Below, piece after piece: positions 58,470-64,000 of a stretch of 64,000 nt of DNA (the first letter of the stretch is position 1; each line of letters opens with the position of its first letter). Below the pieces are notes generated by a model. It worked only from the letters and a program-made list of their open reading frames with translations. It was not told the DNA's origin and did no database searches. The position numbers and the translations under genes are program-made. Origin of the DNA: Lunularia cruciata (lineage: Eukaryota; Streptophyta; Marchantiopsida; Lunulariales; Lunulariaceae); assembly GCA_948567375.1 (NCBI GenBank), contig OX419755.1, positions 129,001 to 193,000 of the forward strand, read 5' to 3'.

Positions 58470-59248
58470 GAATGTTCATTTCCATACTATATATGTTTTT
58501 GTGATAATCCATAAATCTAAATTTAAAGTAGTAGTTGGTAGGAGTTCAATCCAATATACATTCTTGTTACCATTATTATCATTACAAGTTGCAATGATAC
58601 TTTTTATAATTGTACAAACTTTGGTAATAGAATATGTTCAATAGATGTTCTATCTTAAGATTAGTGCATGCTTGATATTTCATATGGACTCATCCTCAAT
58701 CTTAATTTAAGATTCATCAAGCAATCGAACTCTCAATAAAATTTCATCGTAACCAAAATTGCAAGGCATAACTAATGATCTTTCTATGCTGCATAAAAAG
58801 ATAAACATCTCTATATCATTAGGAGGAAGAGTGAGAGAAAATAGACTTTCTTCAATTAGAAATTATAGGAACTTTTAATATATAGTTTTGTTATTTTGCT
58901 TTACCTTTCTTTTCCATTTAATTATGTAGGTTCATGGTGGACTAAAAAATATTCTACATCATTTTTGGCTTGCTTGAACATTGTTATCCTCTTAGTATTG
59001 GAAATTCAACTCTAGCTTGAAAGCTAACCTAATCCTGTTGAAGGAGAAAAAAGCAACCATATAAAACACATGAAGGATGGGAAGACTTCATCAAGCCGTA
59101 CAAAGGAGGGACAAAAGAGGTAAAATAGGGCTAGGCCTCCATAGTATTGATATGAGAAATCTGCCCTACCGCACCTAAGATGTCCAAGCTATGCAAGTTG
59201 TAAGGTCTACAAACTACTGGAGCATCCAAAGAAGTATCACCTAATGTG
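58470..59248. other. No recognisable gene
   Basis: AT-rich sequence. The short plus-strand open frame at 58414-58644 overlaps the foldback arm and has no recognisable content. Confidence 0.45.
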
Positions 59249-59311
59249 AATGCTCTCCTATGGATTGCACCAACCAATGCTCTCCTATGGATTGCACCAA
59301 CCAATGCTCTC
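59249..59311. repeat. 27-bp tandem duplication
   Basis: The unit 'aatgctctcctatggattgc' plus 'accaacc' occurs at 59249-59275 and 59276-59302, exactly repeated, with a partial third copy from 59303. Located in decayed LINE-like 3' sequence. Confidence 0.9.
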
Positions 59312-59390
59312 TATAGAGCAATAGACACATGTTGTTTAAAATATGCTACAAAGTATGATAGTGAGAGTTGTACCTAACATCTAATATGAT

Positions 59391-59434
59391 AAACTCTTGT
59401 GCACTACTTGACAAACTCTTGTGCACTACTTGAC
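59391..59434. repeat. 22-bp tandem duplication
   Basis: Two exact copies of 'aaactcttgtgcactacttg' plus 'ac' at 59391-59412 and 59413-59434. Confidence 0.9.
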
Positions 59435-59699
59435 TATGTCTATTGCTTCATATAATTCCAAGGCTAGAGGAACAAAGAGGTGACCTTGTTGTATACCTTA
59501 TACTTGGAGACCTTATGTTCTATTGCTTTGCTTGCCACCCATACAAGAGGATGAGTAATCACTCCAAAATCACATCGTGCATAGAGTCTAGAACCACAAC
59601 ATCCACCATTGTCACTTGATCATCTTGGACCAAGTATAAGTTTTCTCTAACATGTGTCATTTGCAAAGAATATGAATGATCACTCCAAGCAAGGTATCT

Positions 59700-61900
59700 A
59701 CTCTCTTGTGCCATAGCAAACACTTTACCCATGATGGAATCATGGGTAGCTATCCTCTATCTTCCAAAAGGACATTGTGTCATATGGATTGCTGTTGCAT
59801 CTAGTGTAGAACCACACTCACAAGTAAGGAACAAAGATGCAAATGGGTGGATCAAACCTAAGTGGAACCTCATCGCTATAAAGAAGGTGGCTAATGTGAG
59901 TTGGAGTGACCTAATGCATGGTCAAGCTAGGATCCAAGAGCTTGCACCATTGCTAGAGCAAGAGCAAAGATGAGTGGCCCAAGGAATGGATTAGTCAACT
60001 AAGAGAGAATGTAGCTTATGTTGATATTATTTCTCCATCAAGGAAGATTGCAAACCTCTAGTCCAATCTGATGGTAGTGAAGTATAGGATGGAAGGTCCT
60101 CTCATGCCCATGGGGATAGAACATCTCTTGTCTATTGAAATAACACTTGGAGAGAAAAGGATCCTCCTCCACCTTGGTCACATATATCTCCAAAATTGGC
60201 CTATCAACAACCATAAAATGGGAGGAAAGAAGGGGTGCCAAGAGAGCTCAACTTTCAAAAAATACTATAGGTATTTTCTCCTCCATAGATAATAAGGCTA
60301 CCCCTTTGCACGAGATGGGTAAAGATGTTTGTCTACATGGAAAATCCTCCATCATACACTCAAACGTCCTTGGTCTGATGATATCACCAAAGACTCCCAT
60401 AATCCTCCTATCAAAAGCAAAAGCTCTTAGATGTGATAGGAAAGTCAAGGAAGGGAGAACCATGTGGAGAAGGTGAGTCAATTGACAAGCAATACTAAAA
60501 GAGAGTATACTAAATGCCATCTACAAATCTCCTAGTAGACGAAGGTCATCCACATGGAGAATATACTTTGCAAGAATAGTGTCTAAGAAGCATCTAACTA
60601 AATCTTTAGATCCTACAAGCACTCCAAGGATAGATAGTCCATATGTAGATGTGACACACCTCTTTGCCAGCTCAAGGTGGATAGGGATACTTGAAGGGGA
60701 CCATGATATGCACTTTGACACCTTGACTCTCAAGCCTACAAGATGTACTTTGGTAGTCAAATCATCAAAGACATGCCTAATCTGATCTACAGGGCTCACA
60801 ATGTGTGTATTGTCTACCAAGGAAGCAAATACACAACATAACATAGCCAAAGTAGTAGTTAAGAGAGCTTTGAAGTGAACTATAGCAAAGAAAGTCCTCC
60901 TAAAGAGATCTCCTTGTCATGTACCAACAACTTACTCCAAGACAATGACTCCCTATGACCACCTATGCTGGTAGTAGAGGGAAGTAGGAGAGCTATAGAA
61001 CGACCACACAAAAGAAATGAGACTCACCAAGGATCCACCCGTCTCCCTGAGGTCTCTAAAGATGGATGTTGTAGAGACACTATTAAAAGTGTTCCTCAAT
61101 ATCCACCTATAGGACAACCTACTTTGGATGGATATCTAGGAGTGCCTTAATGCCAAGAGAAATAGCCTCACAACCTCCAAATGTAGCTAGTCCAAATTGA
61201 TGTGGATTGAGGTGCCCTCGGAAGTCAGATCAATGTTGAAAGACAATGGCGCGGTTAACCAAGCACAAAAAGATCTCTCCAATGCCTCCTATGTCCTTCC
61301 ATTGCAAGAAGTCAACTATCCCCTAACACCTGACTGATTGATGTAGAAATATCTCCCCTCACTATTACTACAGCCACTTGAAACAACTCAATACATCCAC
61401 TAGAAGGATCATCTACCTAAAAGCAATCTCTAAGATGCTCATATACCATCCCATACAAGCCTCTTGAGGAGAGGCAAGGGGTAGTGCACAATGCTTGTGC
61501 AAAAAGTGACCTACGTAGACATAAAAGCTACTTAAGCTGATAATCTAAGACCTCAAATGATACTCACTCTCTTGCCCTAGGATGTAGTGAGCATAGGGAA
61601 GAGAAAGTCTCATCAATGGGACTAGCCATAGACAAAGGGTGTAGTGCTCATGCTGCTCTACTAAACTCTCCTACTCGACCCAATGTTCTACACCATTGTA
61701 ATCTAATGGACTCTATTGGATCTTGTTGTAGAACCTATCTCCTAAAATATGCAGCCCTAACTGACTCCTCTTGTAGGGTAGCCCATTTTCCCACTTGAGA
61801 TTGACAAAATCTAGCAGCCATCTCCCTATTTCCCACACGTCCTCTCTAGCATAATGAAGGCACCATTAAGGGAGTAAGAGGAATAAGAACCATGCTAACT
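59700..61900 (-). pseudogene. LINE (non-LTR retrotransposon) reverse transcriptase fossil
   Basis: Minus-strand pieces in the right order. 61860-61400: SLPYAHYILGQESEYHLRS and CALPLASPQEACMGW, the region before RT. 61340-61110: VNRAIVFQH, NPHQFGLATFGGCEAISLGI and KALLDIHPK, RT motifs around the HQFG block. 60850-60521: FASLVDNTHIVSPVDQIRHV (the place of the F/YADD box, here LVDN instead of LADD), GLRVKVSKCISWSP and LSILGVLVGSKDLV. 60520-60248: FPCRQTSLPISCKGVALLS, the C-terminal extension. In-frame stops occur throughout (for example several between 61340 and 60850) and no endonuclease or poly(A) tail is clear. The aspartate pair of the catalytic box is not intact, so it is dead. Confidence 0.75.
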
Positions 61901-62566
61901 CATCCAAGAGATCACATCCCAAACAATCAAGTGGTAGGCAAAAAGCCTATCTAGTCTCATCATGGAGTGTACGGGGTAACCTACGGAATAAATGTGGACA
62001 TGGAAAACTAGTCTCAAATAACCCCAAGATACAACTTGCATGAGATGTTAACCACTCCCATGACTTGAATAATATCCTTGGAATGGTCAACAAAGAGATA
62101 GAGGAAGTGCATAATTCCAAGTGTCATTGCTGTCAATGTGGTCACTTGCCTCATGTGAGCATCCCAAATGGTCCAATCATAGCCTTGTGCACCCTTCCCA
62201 CATGGGTCTTTACCCCTTGCAAAGTAAAGTGTCAATGATACACCAAGCATGGTGTATTCCAAGCCACTCTAGGCAGCCCCACATGGGAAAGTGTAACCAT
62301 GGCTAGCACAAGAATAACGATTATAACACATGATACTCCTCTCCATATCTCCCCATACTTGCAAAACCACAACCCCTCACATCCTTATTCACACGAGTAA
62401 ATACTATCTCTCCAAACACTAAAAACTATAAATTTTCATAACTTTCAATTTCTATCTCAAAAATTTTAATACTAAATTCCTATGGAACTCAAACATGAAT
62501 ACAAAGAAATTAGAAATGAAAATTCTGGATCCATTACTCTCAATGTGAAGTAATCATCTTAAACCT
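61901..62566. other. No recognisable gene
   Basis: Possibly further upstream remains of the LINE: the minus-strand stretch 62262-62014 (ARGKDPCGKGAQGYDWTIWD) is open for 82 codons but was not identified. Confidence 0.35.
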
Positions 62567-62605
62567 AAAAAATCTAAAATCTAAAATCTAAAATCTAAAA
62601 TCTTC
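62567..62605. repeat. Short tandem repeat 'taaaatctaa'
   Basis: Four copies of a 10-base unit 'aaatctaaaatctaaaatct' in a row. Confidence 0.85.
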
Positions 62606-63396
62606 ACTTTCTACTCAATTCTCCATAGCTGTCAATCTATATACCAATGGAACTGAAATTGAAAAAATGAATAAAATAGACTATTCACTCATGTGATATA
62701 TCCAAGTGAGTTCTCTATAACTCTATAATATCTTGTCACTCTTTGCCTCTCTTCTCTTCCTCCCTTTCCCTCTCTCTCCTTCTCATCATCATCTCATCTC
62801 CTCTCATCCCGTCGAAGAGGTTTTCTTCACAGCTTTTGTTAATCTGAGTAAACAAGGTTGCAGTGTGCCAATAAGAAATACTCAGTGCTCTTCCTGACGT
62901 AGAGCGGTGCAAAGCGATCTTGGTAATCTTCTGCTGTCCTTATTTCTTATCCTCCGAATCACAAACATTTGTAACGCTCATCTGGATCTACATTCACAGA
63001 CTTGACGTTGAGCGATTAGGTTAATATGAAGACTGAATCAATACTTCTGCAACAGGACATGCCATTAAATCAAGTGTAATACACTTGTCTAATGATCAAT
63101 CAAGCTCAGACGTGACGGTCCTAAGATACGAATTTTGGAATTTAGAATCTGGAAATTTTTAGTCATCGCTTAAGGCTTTAGATCAAGTCGATTGTTCATA
63201 TTATTTCATTCAGTCATGATAACCAATATGCTCAAATTGGATCAAAGCAAGTATAAAATTTCACGGACAACTGGTATACCCCAAAGCAAATTACCAAAAG
63301 ATAGTTATATTTAAGTCATGGTCCATGGTTGAATATAAATAAGATAAACGAATTAAAGGTATTATCAAATCGACTCATCTTTGTTAGGACGATTCA
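62606..63396. other. No recognisable gene; TATA-like word and pyrimidine-rich tract
   Basis: A TATA-like 'ctctataatatc' at about 62722-62733 is followed by a C/T-rich tract (62745-62815). This is the look of a plant promoter and 5' leader or of an LTR, but no coding frame follows. Bases 63117-63165 ('gacggtcctaagatacgaat') share a few words with the LTR end at 3751-3770; too short to build on. Confidence 0.25.
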
Positions 63397-63524
63397 TCTC
63401 ATGATTATGTGCCACAAAAATCAAATAATATGTTTATAAATGTCATTAAAATAAAATGTATCTCATGATTATGTGCCACAAAAATGAAATAATCTGTTCA
63501 TAAATATCATTAAAATAAGATATT
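63397..63524. repeat. 64-bp tandem duplication
   Basis: Units 63397-63460 and 63461-63524, both beginning 'tctcatgattatgtgccaca'; a handful of mismatches. Confidence 0.88.
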
Positions 63525-64000
63525 CTTCAGCAAATTAATTTTACTTCTCAAATGTTTTCAACTTTCGTCTATTCCCCATTTTGTGATCATTCGTTAGCAT
63601 TTCGATTTTTTGTTTCTCAATTATTTTTAACTTTCATCATATTCTTCCTTGATTTCTCATATAGACCCTATTGGGGCTTAGCCCCATTTTACCTTTGTCA
63701 TCTCTCCCTCGTACTGCTTGATGGGATCTTCCCATCCTTCATTTTTTCTACGCGGTCGTACTTTTTCATCCTTCATTTTTTCTACGCGGTCGTACTTTAT
63801 AATCACGGGATGAATCATTTTAATTTTAAAAGTTGAATCGATTCAATAATATAAAATATAGCTTTTAAAAGGAAATTTAATTATAATCCCAAGAAGAACA
63901 TCATAGTCTAAAAAATTTTGAATATTAGAATTTAAATCTTTCCCACGCGTGGCAGGCATTGTTGAATTCCAGGATAGCAGTCATTTTCATCTTAAACTTG
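63525..64000. other. No recognisable gene
   Basis: AT-rich. The plus-strand open frame at 63552-63836 crosses the 34-bp duplication and gives an aromatic-rich, low-complexity peptide; not accepted as a gene. Confidence 0.45.
63733..63799. repeat. 34-bp tandem duplication
   Basis: 'catccttcattttttctacg' plus 'cggtcgtacttttt' occurs at 63733-63766 and again at 63767-63799, nearly exact. Confidence 0.88.

Noticed and set aside
63672-63688. 'ggggcttagcccc' hairpin as a terminator or regulatory site
   Set aside because: A 5-bp stem in a plant genome with no gene upstream has no support.
63552-63836. 94-codon plus-strand open frame at the right edge
   Set aside because: Aromatic-rich, low-complexity product that crosses a 34-bp tandem duplication; no family resemblance, likely chance.
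1-64000. CRISPR arrays, bacterial-type operons, tRNA or rRNA genes
   Set aside because: No regularly spaced repeats of that kind and no cloverleaf or rRNA core words were seen; the sequence is eukaryotic repeat DNA.

Overview
The window is a stack of decayed, nested retrotransposons from a repeat-rich, AT-rich plant genome. No host gene, tRNA or rRNA gene could be supported. The element types (Tat/Athila-like Ty3 elements, a Ty3 element carrying a DNA methyltransferase, LTR-only copies, a plant-type LINE) and the heavy nesting suggest a large-genome non-flowering land plant, such as a gymnosperm, fern or lycophyte. This is inference; the sequence does not name the species.

Layout. (1) 1-5979, minus strand: 5' part of a Ty3/gypsy element with a gag frame still open for 730 codons, a protease-like stretch, and a C5-cytosine DNA methyltransferase domain running off the left edge. 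Its LTR carries a tandem 840-bp duplication. (2) 5980-12603, minus: gypsy family A copy 1 (A1), interrupted by element 1 and, in its LTR, by a family B copy. (3) 12604-15420, plus: pol fossil D, with RT, RNase H, integrase and a possible PHD-like tail. (4) 16414-38468: a run of family B copies (B2-B6) with gag fossils between them. (5) 38469-41764: unrecognised coiled-coil-like fossils. (6) 41765-45532: B7, the best B copy. (7) 45890-57558: B8, split by a solo A LTR and by an almost complete A element (A2, 47207-54706). (8) 57559-64000: a near-perfect 222-bp foldback, a minus-strand LINE fossil, small tandem duplications, and sequence with no recognisable gene.

The most unusual system is family B. 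It consists of units of about 3.7-3.8 kb with TG...CA-type ends. Five copies show 5-bp target duplications (four exact, one with a single mismatch). Each longer copy carries fossil coding sequence for a protein with a globular N-terminal part, a long charged coiled coil and a conserved C-terminus. A TATA-like box follows the coding part. One copy (B4) is followed directly by a primer-binding-site-like sequence and gag remains, so these units are best read as giant LTRs whose U3 holds a large accessory frame. That layout is comparable in position to sag of MMTV or nef of lentiviruses. The second highlight is the methyltransferase inside the gypsy element at the left edge.

Insertion order read from the nesting: D is older than A1; A1 is older than B1 and than the methyltransferase element; B4 is older than B5; B8 is older than A2 and the solo A LTR.
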